DNA of 6,415 nt from Candidatus Pacearchaeota archaeon (GCA_023228065.1 JALOBX010000017.1:1-6415), one strand, 5' to 3'; positions 1-4,361 are shown, counted from the first letter of the stretch. Notes: generated by a model not told the origin, from the letters alone. A program made the numbers and translations.

Positions 1-110
1 CAGAACGAACCCATAGATGTCCGCAGTGCGGACTCATTATGGATCGAGATGAGAATGCAGCTTTGAACATATTGGCCCTTGGTATAAATGGCCTGGGTGA
101 AAATCCCTAG
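1..110 (+). CDS. tnpB: TnpB RNA-guided nuclease, C-terminal fragment
   Basis: Reading from base 3, the last 35 codons give ERTHRCPQCGLIMDRDENAA followed by LNIL and a short tail, ending in TAG at 108-110. CPQC is the second Cys pair of the TnpB zinc ribbon (the first pair is upstream of the window), and DRDEN..LNI is the conserved RuvC-III segment carrying the third catalytic acidic residue. TnpB is the RNA-guided endonuclease of IS200/IS605 elements and an ancestor of Cas12; it uses an omega RNA made from the element's right end and helps keep the element in place after excision. Only the C-terminus is visible, so whether the whole gene is intact cannot be judged. It is the only convincing plus-strand gene here. 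Confidence 0.93.
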   Translation, partial: ERTHRCPQCGLIMDRDENAALNILALGINGLGENP

Positions 111-113
111 ATG

Positions 114-134
114 CCATGGGTTTTTAACCCATGG
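114..134 (+). repeat. Right-end hairpin of the IS200/IS605 element
   Basis: CCATGGGTT pairs perfectly with AACCCATGG around a TTT loop. It begins three bases after the tnpB stop codon. No T-run follows (AATATTC instead), so it is not an intrinsic terminator. In this family such hairpins are recognised by the TnpA transposase as single-stranded DNA and also form the 3' stem of the TnpB guide RNA. Confidence 0.8.
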
Positions 135-143
135 AATATTCAC

Positions 144-194
144 TTCTTTATCTGTTTTTAATTTTCCATCTATTACTTTAATTTTTATGATCAT
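144..194 (-). pseudogene. 5' remnant of a gene interrupted by the IS element
   Basis: An ATG at 194 follows a good ribosome site (GAGGAG, about 199-204) and opens MIIKIKVIDGKLKTDKE before reaching the predicted element boundary. The frame then stays open, antisense to tnpB, to the left edge of the window, but that part (VNIPWVKNPW and so on) is the complement of the transposon and not original gene. The natural reading is that the element inserted after codon 17 and the rest of the gene lies beyond its left end. The start overlaps the end of the 34-residue ORF by 17 bases, like other neighbours in this run. The remnant is too short to identify a family. Confidence 0.6.
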
Positions 195-282
195 TTTTCT
201 CCTCACCTTTGTTGGAAAAATATATACCAAGACCAAATCCAAAAATCCAAATCAAAATTATAATCATTAGAAGATTAAACAA
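178..282 (-). CDS. Small single-span membrane protein, 34 aa
   Basis: The TTG start at 282-280 sits 5 bases after GGAGG (288-292); an in-frame ATG at 267 would be about 20 bases from that site, so TTG is preferred. The product begins MFNLLMIIILIWIFGFGLGI, a hydrophobic stretch long enough to cross a membrane, and ends in a charged tail (SNKGEEKNDHKN), suggesting an N-terminal anchor. It overlaps the start of the IS-interrupted gene, so the two were probably translated together. It lies just beyond the terminator at 295-340, so expression needs readthrough or a promoter I cannot see. No family recognised. At this length it could be chance, but ribosome site, overlap and membrane pattern argue for a gene. 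Confidence 0.5.
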   Translation of the reverse strand: MFNLLMIIILIWIFGFGLGIYFSNKGEEKNDHKN

Positions 283-294
283 CCATCCCTCCAA

Positions 295-340
295 ACACAA
301 AAAATAGGGATGATGTGTCCTTGTGCCACCACATCATCCC
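295..340 (-). terminator. Intrinsic terminator closing the main minus-strand run
   Basis: On the minus strand GGGATGATGTG (340-330) pairs perfectly with CACATCATCCC (317-307), an 11-bp stem around a 12-base loop, followed at once by TATTTTTTGTGT. This is a classic factor-independent terminator. It lies about 50 bases past the stop codon at 393 and just before the ribosome site of the 34-residue ORF. On the plus strand no comparable T-run follows, so it works for minus-strand transcription only. The stretch 341-392 holds no ORF I can support. Confidence 0.88.
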
Positions 341-392
341 CAAAAATTAAAACGAAAACACAATAAGTAAAGCGAGAACGGGACGAGAAAAC

Positions 393-698
393 TTATGATT
401 GAAAATTGTAAAAACTATATTTGCCATAATATTCAGCAAATACAGTATAATTTAATTTATCCAAATACGATTTTAATTCAGTGACAAACTTTTCAGGACT
501 TCTAAATTCAAACTCGTCAATAGAATGAAAATCTGGCCTATATTCCCAAAGGTTGGCTTCATATATAACAGTATCATTCAGAACCACTCTTGCCATTGCA
601 CATGACATATCTCTATCTAATCTAAGATAATTCCTATCTCCTCTAGTTAAACTTAGAATATATAAAATATATTCGCTGGTATGATTAATCTTCAGCAT
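393..698 (-). CDS. Hypothetical protein, 101 aa
   Basis: I do not recognise this family. The chosen start at 698 follows GGGGAG with an 8-base gap and gives MLKINHTSEYILYILSLTRG at the N-terminus. An in-frame ATG at 761 would overlap the upstream stop as ATGA and add 21 residues (MKIFNWIKTIILSCLYRGDKV), but it has only a weak purine-rich leader. The protein looks soluble and mixed alpha/beta, with an acidic aromatic middle (YRPDFHSIDEFEF), a predicted helix near FVTELKSYLDKL and a tyrosine-rich end (FAEYYGKYSFYNF). It is the last gene before the terminator at 295-340. The MLK-hydrophobic opening resembles that of the FlbD-like protein at 997-1305, but no further similarity is visible. Confidence 0.75.
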   Translation of the reverse strand: MLKINHTSEYILYILSLTRGDRNYLRLDRDMSCAMARVVLNDTVIYEANLWEYRPDFHSIDEFEFRSPEKFVTELKSYLDKLNYTVFAEYYGKYSFYNFQS

Positions 699-757
699 AA
701 CTTTATCTCCCCTATATAAACAAGATAAAATTATTGTTTTTATCCAATTAAATATTT

Positions 758-955
758 TCATTTTATTTCTTCTTTCTCGATAATATTTTCAATCTGAACT
801 ATTTTCATATCATTATCTTCCAACCAACTATTCATCCAATCTAATAATTGTTTTTCATCATATATATCTTGAGGAGATACGTTTTCTTTTATCCACTTCA
901 TGGCTGAATCTAAAAGAGTGTTTGAGAACAGATAACTGTTAAAATCGGAGTTCAT
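758..955 (-). CDS. Small hypothetical protein, 65 aa, helical and acidic
   Basis: The start at 955 (MNSDFNSYLFSN) follows GGGAGG with a 4-base gap. A longer in-frame start at 967 would place that purine-rich site inside the coding region and has nothing upstream, so it is rejected. The sequence runs through AMKWIKENVSPQDIYDEKQL to a DWMNSWLEDND segment. This matches a pattern common in small phage and prophage proteins, in which a WI..N.SP.D..-L segment leads into an acidic, tryptophan-bearing helix; I know no function for it. The gene ends in TGA at 758-760, overlapping by ATGA a possible upstream start of the next gene. The tail (IENIIEKEEIK) is charged and probably helical. Confidence 0.75.
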   Translation of the reverse strand: MNSDFNSYLFSNTLLDSAMKWIKENVSPQDIYDEKQLLDWMNSWLEDNDMKIVQIENIIEKEEIK

Positions 956-996
956 CCAACCTCCCATTTATTTTTGTTTGAATATTTATGAATTGT

Positions 997-1305
997 TTAT
1001 TTTTCTTCCGAAACTAAATTTTCCATTAGATTAACTCTTTTATTAAAAGCATCCACACTTAAAAACTGTTGCCAATAAATCTCATCCATTGTTTCAGTAA
1101 CATAAAATACTTTTTTATCTTTCATTGTAATACACGTTTGTGCATCAATATAATTGGGATCCGAAACATCAAAAATACTGTCAATATCAAAGGTATTAAT
1201 AAGAAATTGATATCTTTTATCTAGTGGATACATATCTACGAGCATTCCGTTCAATTTTATTTTACTTCCATCTCTTTCGTGTGCTCTTGTTACTTTCAAT
1301 AACAT
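997..1305 (-). CDS. FlbD/SwrD-like small beta protein, 102 aa
   Basis: The N-terminus MLLKVTRAHERDGSKIKLNG and the later segment TCITMKDKKVFYVTETMDEI align by eye with the two halves of FlbD/SwrD proteins (M-I-x-V-T-R-L-N-G...L-N and T-V-I-T-L-x-N-G-K-K-x-V-V-x-E-S). Between them lies an insert of about 30 residues (PLDKRYQ..DIDSIFDVSDP), and a C-terminal extension follows. SwrD supports flagellar torque in Bacillus, but many phage proteins share only the fold, and no flagellar context exists here, so function is open. The start ATG shares one base with the upstream stop (TAATG), so it is probably translated by coupling. The relation is a visual motif match and needs profile confirmation. Confidence 0.75.
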   Translation of the reverse strand: MLLKVTRAHERDGSKIKLNGMLVDMYPLDKRYQFLINTFDIDSIFDVSDPNYIDAQTCITMKDKKVFYVTETMDEIYWQQFLSVDAFNKRVNLMENLVSEEK

Positions 1306-1589
1306 TACATTGCCCCCGATTCATTTCTTTTCAAACTTTTATAGTAATCAACAATTTCATGTGCCATTTTAGAATTTAATTTTTTAATTTCGTCTTCACC
1401 AAGAAGTATTTCTTGATATGTATCACCATCAAATATTGTTAAGCACAGTGGATGTTTTTTCATCGTATCTTCATGAAAATTTAATGTAATTTTATGCAAA
1501 CTATTTCCATCATAACTAGCAGGGATAAGATCATTTAATTTCCTAAGAAATCCGAGAACCGTATTATCCATTTTATTCTTTTTAAACAT
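1305..1589 (-). CDS. Hypothetical protein, 94 aa
   Basis: The ATG at 1589 follows GGAGGAA, which lies over the end of the upstream zinc-knuckle gene, two bases beyond that gene's stop; this argues for coupled translation. The protein opens MFKKNKMDNTVLGFLRKLND, has a central stretch that reads as beta strands (HKITLNFHED, CLTIFDGDTYQEILL), and ends in a probable helix (MAHEIVDYYKSLKRNES). No cysteine cluster, signal peptide or membrane span is visible. I do not recognise the family. Its stop overlaps the start of the FlbD-like gene as TAATG, so the two are likely made in similar amounts. Confidence 0.75.
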   Translation of the reverse strand: MFKKNKMDNTVLGFLRKLNDLIPASYDGNSLHKITLNFHEDTMKKHPLCLTIFDGDTYQEILLGEDEIKKLNSKMAHEIVDYYKSLKRNESGAM

Positions 1590-1591
1590 TT

Positions 1592-1768
1592 TTAGATTCC
1601 TCCAATTGCAGCACCTTCCAACGATTTCATAAATTCTTCTTTAGCTTTCTTACAGCAACTCCCATCATATTTTTCATCTGACCAATCATGACCACAATAA
1701 GAACATTTGGTTTTAAATTTTGAAACGATATTTGGTTCAAATCCATTCATATTTAAATTCTTTCTCAT
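1592..1768 (-). CDS. Small zinc-knuckle protein, 58 aa or longer
   Basis: The frame ends in TAA at 1592-1594. From the ATG at 1768, with AGGA five bases upstream, it gives MRKNLNMNGFEPNIVSKFKT, then KCSYCGHDW with a C-x2-C pair, and later GSCCKKAKEEF, which could supply further metal ligands. A C-x2-C plus C-C arrangement suggests a small zinc-binding protein; the partner is unknown. The same frame stays open upstream to about 1923 with plausible content (GGEIRSRGGCRIKTPNGF, FISRKY) but has no ATG, GTG or TTG start there. Either the 58-residue form is complete, or the true gene is about 91 residues and begins at the ATG at 1866 with one base missing. The 3' end carries the ribosome site of the next gene. 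Confidence 0.65.
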   Translation of the reverse strand: MRKNLNMNGFEPNIVSKFKTKCSYCGHDWSDEKYDGSCCKKAKEEFMKSLEGAAIGGI

Positions 1769-1866
1769 ATATTTCCTAGAAATGAAGTTAGTAAATCCAT
1801 TTGGCGTTTTAATTCTACATCCACCCCTACTTCTAATCTCACCTCCGATAACGAATTGATTAACAT
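1765..1866 (-). CDS. Possible 33-aa ORF, or displaced start of the zinc-knuckle gene
   Basis: An ATG at 1866 lies 9 bases after AAGGAG (1876-1881), a good initiation site. Read straight it gives MLINSLSEVRLEVGVDVELK and 13 further residues, ending in a TGA that overlaps the ATG at 1768 as ATGA. This is the usual arrangement of coupled genes here. The competing reading is that this ATG belongs to the zinc-knuckle frame and one base is missing right after it: ATGG-TTAATCAA would give M-V-N-Q-F-V-I-G-G-E. Both frames have similar third-position AT content, so composition does not decide. I record the ORF because its ribosome site is real, but which frame is used is unresolved. Confidence 0.35.
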   Translation of the reverse strand: MLINSLSEVRLEVGVDVELKRQMDLLTSFLGNI

Positions 1867-1887
1867 TTTGAAACTCTCCTTCCCCAC

Positions 1888-2046
1888 TTAGGGATCTAAT
1901 TTTTTTAACTTTAAAACTACTTCACATTCGGTTAGGTCTTTACTCCATTTGTAATCTGCAGACAATATCAACATTTTTTTTAGAAAATCATCTATAAATC
2001 TTTCTCTAATAATTTTTTCATAATCCGGAACTGAACACTCCATCAT
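1888..2046 (-). CDS. Hypothetical protein, 52 aa
   Basis: The ATG at 2046 follows GAGGAGGG with a 6-base gap; a longer in-frame start at 2112 would run through the upstream gene in another frame and lacks a ribosome site. The product reads MMECSVPDYEKIIRERFIDD, then FLKKMLILSADYKW and an end of alternating hydrophobic and charged residues (ECEVVLKLKKLDP). It is probably soluble; I do not recognise the family. The upstream 36-residue membrane gene ends in TGA overlapping this start. Near its end the codons TTA AAA AAA contain A-AAA-AAA (1900-1906), a heptamer on which ribosomes can slip back one base; the -1 frame entered there is open into the zinc-knuckle gene. Confidence 0.7.
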   Translation of the reverse strand: MMECSVPDYEKIIRERFIDDFLKKMLILSADYKWSKDLTECEVVLKLKKLDP

Positions 2047-2153
2047 ATATTTCCCTCCTCGTAATTCATTAATTGTAAAATACAAAATATAACTACCGAC
2101 CAAATAAACCATATAAATTTTATGAAATATTCGAGTAAATCAATTAACTCCAT
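2043..2153 (-). CDS. Small single-span membrane protein, 36 aa
   Basis: The ATG at 2153 lies one base after the stop of the PrsW-like gene, and its ribosome site (GGAG, 6-base gap) lies over that gene's last codons. The product MELIDLLEYFIKFIWFIWSV continues VIFCILQLMNYEEGNI, giving one long hydrophobic helix with acidic ends. The TGA stop overlaps the next start (ATATGATG). Tight coupling on both sides argues for a real gene despite its size. No family is recognised. Its position behind a membrane protease suggests it could be a partner, substrate or regulator in the membrane, which is inference from context. Confidence 0.65.
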   Translation of the reverse strand: MELIDLLEYFIKFIWFIWSVVIFCILQLMNYEEGNI

Positions 2154-2154
2154 A

Positions 2155-2622
2155 TCAAACTCCAATTGATTGGGCTACTGCTAAAAAGTTTTGAATAGCA
2201 TGCGCAAATGAACCAAGAAAATATCCTGTTAAATCATATCCTTCTTCGGAAGATTTCTTTTGAATGAGCATATATAAATAATGCATGCCTACACACAATA
2301 ATCTTCTAAACATAAAATAAAATGTGATATCATGGAATTTTATCATGTAGCTATATAAATACAAAAAGAATTCTATAAATCCAAATATAAATGTAAATAG
2401 ATATGGATATCCTTTTTTAAGAAATATTCTCTTAGCATATTCTTCTATTAGTGGTGCAATAATTATGCAAGACAATTTATAGTTGATTATAAAATCCATT
2501 GCCATTAGATTGAATGTTTCCATTAAAATCCAACTGCATAAAATAACTAATCCAACCCCAACAAAACAATAAAAGCTTCTTACCCAAAATAATTTTTTTT
2601 GTGTTGTATGTATACTTCCCAT
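2155..2622 (-). CDS. PrsW-like/CPBP-like intramembrane protease, 155 aa
   Basis: A hydrophobic protein with several membrane spans and a motif set typical of glutamic-type intramembrane peptidases: E60-E61-Y-A-K64 at a helix end (APLIEEYAKRIF), a second glutamate E84 in FGFIEFF, H114 in RRLLCVGMHYLY, and H141-A-I-Q-N145 near the C-terminus. This order fits PrsW (EExxK, G-x-x-E, H, H..N). The EEYAKR string also satisfies the EExxxR motif of CPBP/Abi enzymes, so assignment between the two is not certain. In Bacillus, PrsW cleaves the anti-sigma factor RsiW; other members mature peptides or give bacteriocin immunity. The start follows GGAG with a 6-base gap. It is shorter than most PrsW proteins, so it may be a minimal core. 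The substrate is unknown. Confidence 0.7.
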   Translation of the reverse strand: MGSIHTTQKKLFWVRSFYCFVGVGLVILCSWILMETFNLMAMDFIINYKLSCIIIAPLIEEYAKRIFLKKGYPYLFTFIFGFIEFFLYLYSYMIKFHDITFYFMFRRLLCVGMHYLYMLIQKKSSEEGYDLTGYFLGSFAHAIQNFLAVAQSIGV

Positions 2623-2667
2623 TCAATACTCCAAAGAAAATATTACATATTTAAAAATATTAAAATC

Positions 2668-2922
2668 TTATTTATTCTGTTTATTTAATTCCACACAAAA
2701 ACATATGATTATTACTCCTAACACTACAAATACTTCCCAAAATAGTTTTATAAATAATAAAATTGGTAGTGTTAAAAAATAAATTGTTATTAAAAATATT
2801 ATGACCATTGGAATGGCTAGCATTATTCCTATATATAAAAGTGTTATATGACATGCTAATTTTAAGTATGCAATTGTTATATTGGCCACTTCGTTGAAAT
2901 CAATCTTAGGAAACTTAAACAT
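2668..2922 (-). CDS. Small integral membrane protein, 84 aa
   Basis: After a soluble start (MFKFPKIDFNEVANITIAYL) the sequence is almost wholly hydrophobic: spans around residues 17-36, 37-56 and 58-77 can be drawn (for example IGIMLAIPMVIIFLITIYFL), followed by a short charged tail, ELNKQNK. No catalytic or metal-binding pattern is visible and I do not recognise a family. The leader is A-rich with only a weak ribosome site, unlike its neighbours, so output may be low or coupled to upstream translation. It lies between another membrane protein and the PrsW-like protease. A small polytopic protein in this place could be a holin-like or superinfection protein, but nothing in the sequence shows that. 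Confidence 0.7.
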   Translation of the reverse strand: MFKFPKIDFNEVANITIAYLKLACHITLLYIGIMLAIPMVIIFLITIYFLTLPILLFIKLFWEVFVVLGVIIICFCVELNKQNK

Positions 2923-2950
2923 TTTTTGTTTTCTTTTAAACCTGCCTTTC

Positions 2951-3148
2951 TTATATTTTTCTAAATGGATTGAGTTCTTTTAGGCTACTAATTAGGATCA
3001 TAAGAGGCCAAAATATTAAGACAACCCACAATCCGTTATCATCTTCTGCCATATCATAATCCTTTTTAAGATGTGGGTATAAAAAACAACCCAATGAGCA
3101 ATGGCAAAATATAAAGCAAAATATTTTAGATAATAATACAAAACTCAT
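2951..3148 (-). CDS. Small membrane protein, 65 aa, two spans
   Basis: The ATG at 3148 directly abuts the IF-3 stop codon and its ribosome site (GGGGGA) lies over the last IF-3 codons, so the two are translationally coupled. Residues 3-24 (FVLLSKIFCFIFCHCSLGCF) form a cysteine-rich hydrophobic helix; a charged loop with KKDYDMAEDDNG follows; residues 39-56 (GLWVVLIFWPLMILISSL) form a second span; the tail is KELNPFRKI. I recognise no family. The acidic loop and two spans suggest a helical hairpin in the membrane. Coupling to IF-3 is unusual, because IF-3 is normally followed by ribosomal protein genes. Confidence 0.75.
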   Translation of the reverse strand: MSFVLLSKIFCFIFCHCSLGCFLYPHLKKDYDMAEDDNGLWVVLIFWPLMILISSLKELNPFRKI

Positions 3149-3709
3149 TTATCCCCCACTAACAATCATCACCATAACCTTATTTCCAATCTCTGGTTCT
3201 TTTTCAATTTTAACAGATCCTAATAGTGATTTGATTTTATTAACAAGAGATATGGTCACATCCTTATTTAAAACTTCTCTTCCCTTGAGTTTAAAAACAA
3301 ATTGCACCTTAATATTTTTTTCGATGAATTCTAAAGCATGTCTTATTTTAGTTTGTAAATCATGATCATTAATGTTTTGTTTAATTTCAATTTGTTTTGT
3401 GATCACTTTATTTTTCTTTTTATTTTCTTTTTCCTTTAATCTTTCTTCATATTTAAGTTTTCCATAATCTAATATCTTGCAAACCGGTGGATTTACATTT
3501 GGTTGTATATTAACCAGATCCAGATTATTATTATTTGCAATTTCTAGTGCTTCATTTAAAGAAACAATCCCAAGCTGTTTACCATCCTTATCTATCAATC
3601 TTACTGAGCTTGCTCTTATCTTTTCATTCACTTGATATTTATCTGGGTTGTTTTTTCTTGTATCCTCATCCTTAATATATTCCACTGTATTTTCATCGGA
3701 AAAGCTCAT
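3149..3709 (-). CDS. infC: Translation initiation factor IF-3, 186 aa, probably phage-borne
   Basis: IF-3 binds the 30S subunit, blocks early 50S joining and checks start-codon and initiator-tRNA pairing. Both domains are present: the N-domain from about residue 26 (VNEKIRASSVRLIDKDGKQL, then LDLVNIQPNVNPPVCKILDY), a lysine-rich linker around 90-105, and the C-domain from about 106 (DHDLQTKIRHALEFIE, FKLKGREV) to the end. Length is close to normal, with about 25 extra acidic N-terminal residues (MSFSDENTVEYIKDEDTRKN). The ATG at 3709 lies 11 bases from GGAGG; an in-frame TTG at 3748 lacks a ribosome site. The C-domain looks more divergent than the N-domain. No rpmI or rplT follows, so this is unlikely to be the host's own copy. 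It may bias initiation toward phage mRNAs, which is inference. Confidence 0.93.
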   Translation of the reverse strand: MSFSDENTVEYIKDEDTRKNNPDKYQVNEKIRASSVRLIDKDGKQLGIVSLNEALEIANNNNLDLVNIQPNVNPPVCKILDYGKLKYEERLKEKENKKKNKVITKQIEIKQNINDHDLQTKIRHALEFIEKNIKVQFVFKLKGREVLNKDVTISLVNKIKSLLGSVKIEKEPEIGNKVMVMIVSGG

Positions 3710-3741
3710 TCTATTAAAAATCCTCCATCTAATGTTTTTGA

Positions 3742-3761
3742 AAAACAAGAATTCTTGTTTT
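3742..3761. repeat. Perfect 20-bp palindrome upstream of IF-3
   Basis: AAAACAAGAATTCTTGTTTT is fully self-complementary with no spacer, lying 33-52 bases before the IF-3 start and 25 bases after the end of the cyclotransferase-like gene. On the minus strand it is followed by TTTTTC, so it could act as a weak AT-rich terminator, or as an operator. A stem of only two G-C pairs is poor for termination, so partial readthrough is likely. Confidence 0.55.
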
Positions 3762-3786
3762 GATTTTGTTCATTATTTAAAATTAC

Positions 3787-4239
3787 TTATGATTTTTTAG
3801 GTTTTCTGATGTCACATTTATATTTGATCCAGTCACCACATTCAACAATCCTTGTTGATTTATCACAAGAAATTAATCTATCAATATCATTGATAACATA
3901 TATTGCAGCATCTATTGTTTTCAACTCATCATTATTTGTGGAATCATTGGGAGTATAGAAAAATACTTCAACTATTTCTCTTTTATATCCAGCTGGTAAT
4001 TCTATGATATCCATTCTTTTGAATGCATCTATTTCATATTCGGACTTAAATTCAATCAATTCTCCTCTAATATAATCTCTATTATTTTTTGTTAATGTCA
4101 CATGGGGATATGATCCGCCTGTTAAGTCATACATTTTTGCACCACGAATATATCCATCATTAATATTTTCAATATAATTTGAAATAACACAATGTAATCT
4201 CTGTCCTTTTCTCAATGTTCCATATACAAATACATTCAT
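3787..4239 (-). CDS. Gamma-glutamylcyclotransferase-like (AIG2-like) protein, 150 aa
   Basis: The N-terminus NVFVYGTLRKGQRLH carries the family hallmark VYGTLRKG, which forms the anion-binding loop. Later come GELIEF and a segment M-D77-I-I-E80-L-P-A-G-Y85-K-R matching the L-D-x-x-E...Y-x-R block, where E80 would be the catalytic glutamate. Enzymes of this fold release 5-oxoproline from gamma-glutamyl peptides or amines. The fold is widespread and substrates vary, and phages carry members of unknown role. The start follows AAGGAGG with a 9-base gap, downstream of a 7-bp dyad. It is the first gene after the terminator at 4327-4361, so probably first of its transcript. The C-terminus is longer and more basic than in minimal members (IKYKCDIRKPKKS). 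Confidence 0.88.
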   Translation of the reverse strand: MNVFVYGTLRKGQRLHCVISNYIENINDGYIRGAKMYDLTGGSYPHVTLTKNNRDYIRGELIEFKSEYEIDAFKRMDIIELPAGYKREIVEVFFYTPNDSTNNDELKTIDAAIYVINDIDRLISCDKSTRIVECGDWIKYKCDIRKPKKS

Positions 4240-4332
4240 ATTTTGTGATCCTCCTTAGTCTATAACCTTATTTTTGTTATAGAAAAAAGAAAGATCATTT
4301 TTTTATGTGTCTGAAAAAATTAATTGAAAAAT
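4240..4332 (-). promoter_or_regulatory. Leader and probable promoter region with a dyad
   Basis: This is the longest gap between minus-strand genes in the right half and lies between a terminator and a strong ribosome site (AAGGAGG, 4249-4255), so a promoter is expected. I see no good consensus pair; TTCAAT, 17 bases, TAAAAA is the nearest and is weak. CTATAAC (4282-4276 on the minus strand) is repeated inverted as GTTATAG (4266-4260) nine bases later. This 23-base dyad could be an operator or an mRNA hairpin just ahead of the ribosome site. Confidence 0.4.
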
Positions 4333-4361
4333 AAAAAACGGGATTGTCTGAATCCCGTTTT
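4327..4361 (-). terminator. Intrinsic terminator between the two minus-strand runs
   Basis: AAAACGGGATT and AATCCCGTTTT form an 11-bp stem around a 5-base loop (4335-4345, 4351-4361). On the minus strand the stem is followed by a long U-rich tract (TTTTTTATTTTT, starting inside the stem), giving a strong terminator 10 bases after the stop of the gene at 4372-4587. In the plus direction only four T's follow, so any effect on that strand would be weaker. Confidence 0.9.

Larger units (their letters stand above)
1..143 (+). mobile_element. Right (3') end of an IS200/IS605-family element
   Basis: The segment holds the end of a TnpB gene, then three bases on a perfect 9-bp hairpin (114-122 with 126-134, TTT loop), then AATATTCAC. 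A subterminal hairpin just past tnpB with a short cleavage motif is how right ends of this family look; the family has no terminal inverted repeats and makes no target duplication. I place the boundary at about 143, after TTCAC, by analogy, with a few bases of uncertainty. GC over 1-110 is about 47%, while 181-240 counts as 30%, which fits recent arrival from another background. The left end and any TnpA transposase lie outside the window. Confidence 0.8.
1..160 (+). ncRNA. Omega RNA (TnpB guide RNA), 3' part and guide, predicted
   Basis: In characterised TnpB systems the guide RNA overlaps the 3' end of tnpB, includes the right-end hairpin and runs about 16 nt past the element boundary into flanking DNA, which becomes the guide. 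If the boundary is at 143, the guide here would be roughly 144-160, starting TTCTTTATCTG. That sequence belongs to the interrupted minus-strand gene, so the RNA would direct TnpB to the empty insertion site. The scaffold's 5' end may lie left of the window. This is placed by family knowledge and not by a covariance model. Confidence 0.45.

Noticed and set aside
114..134. Intrinsic terminator for tnpB
   Set aside because: The stem is perfect but no T-run follows on either strand; position and family point to the transposon right-end hairpin.
88..270. Plus-strand ORF of 60 codons spanning the tnpB end and right-end hairpin
   Set aside because: It overlaps tnpB in another frame, crosses the element boundary, and runs antisense to better-supported minus-strand starts with ribosome sites.
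3710..3748. Longer IF-3 from the TTG at 3748
   Set aside because: It has no ribosome site, begins within the palindrome, and would translate through the GGAGG that serves the ATG at 3709.
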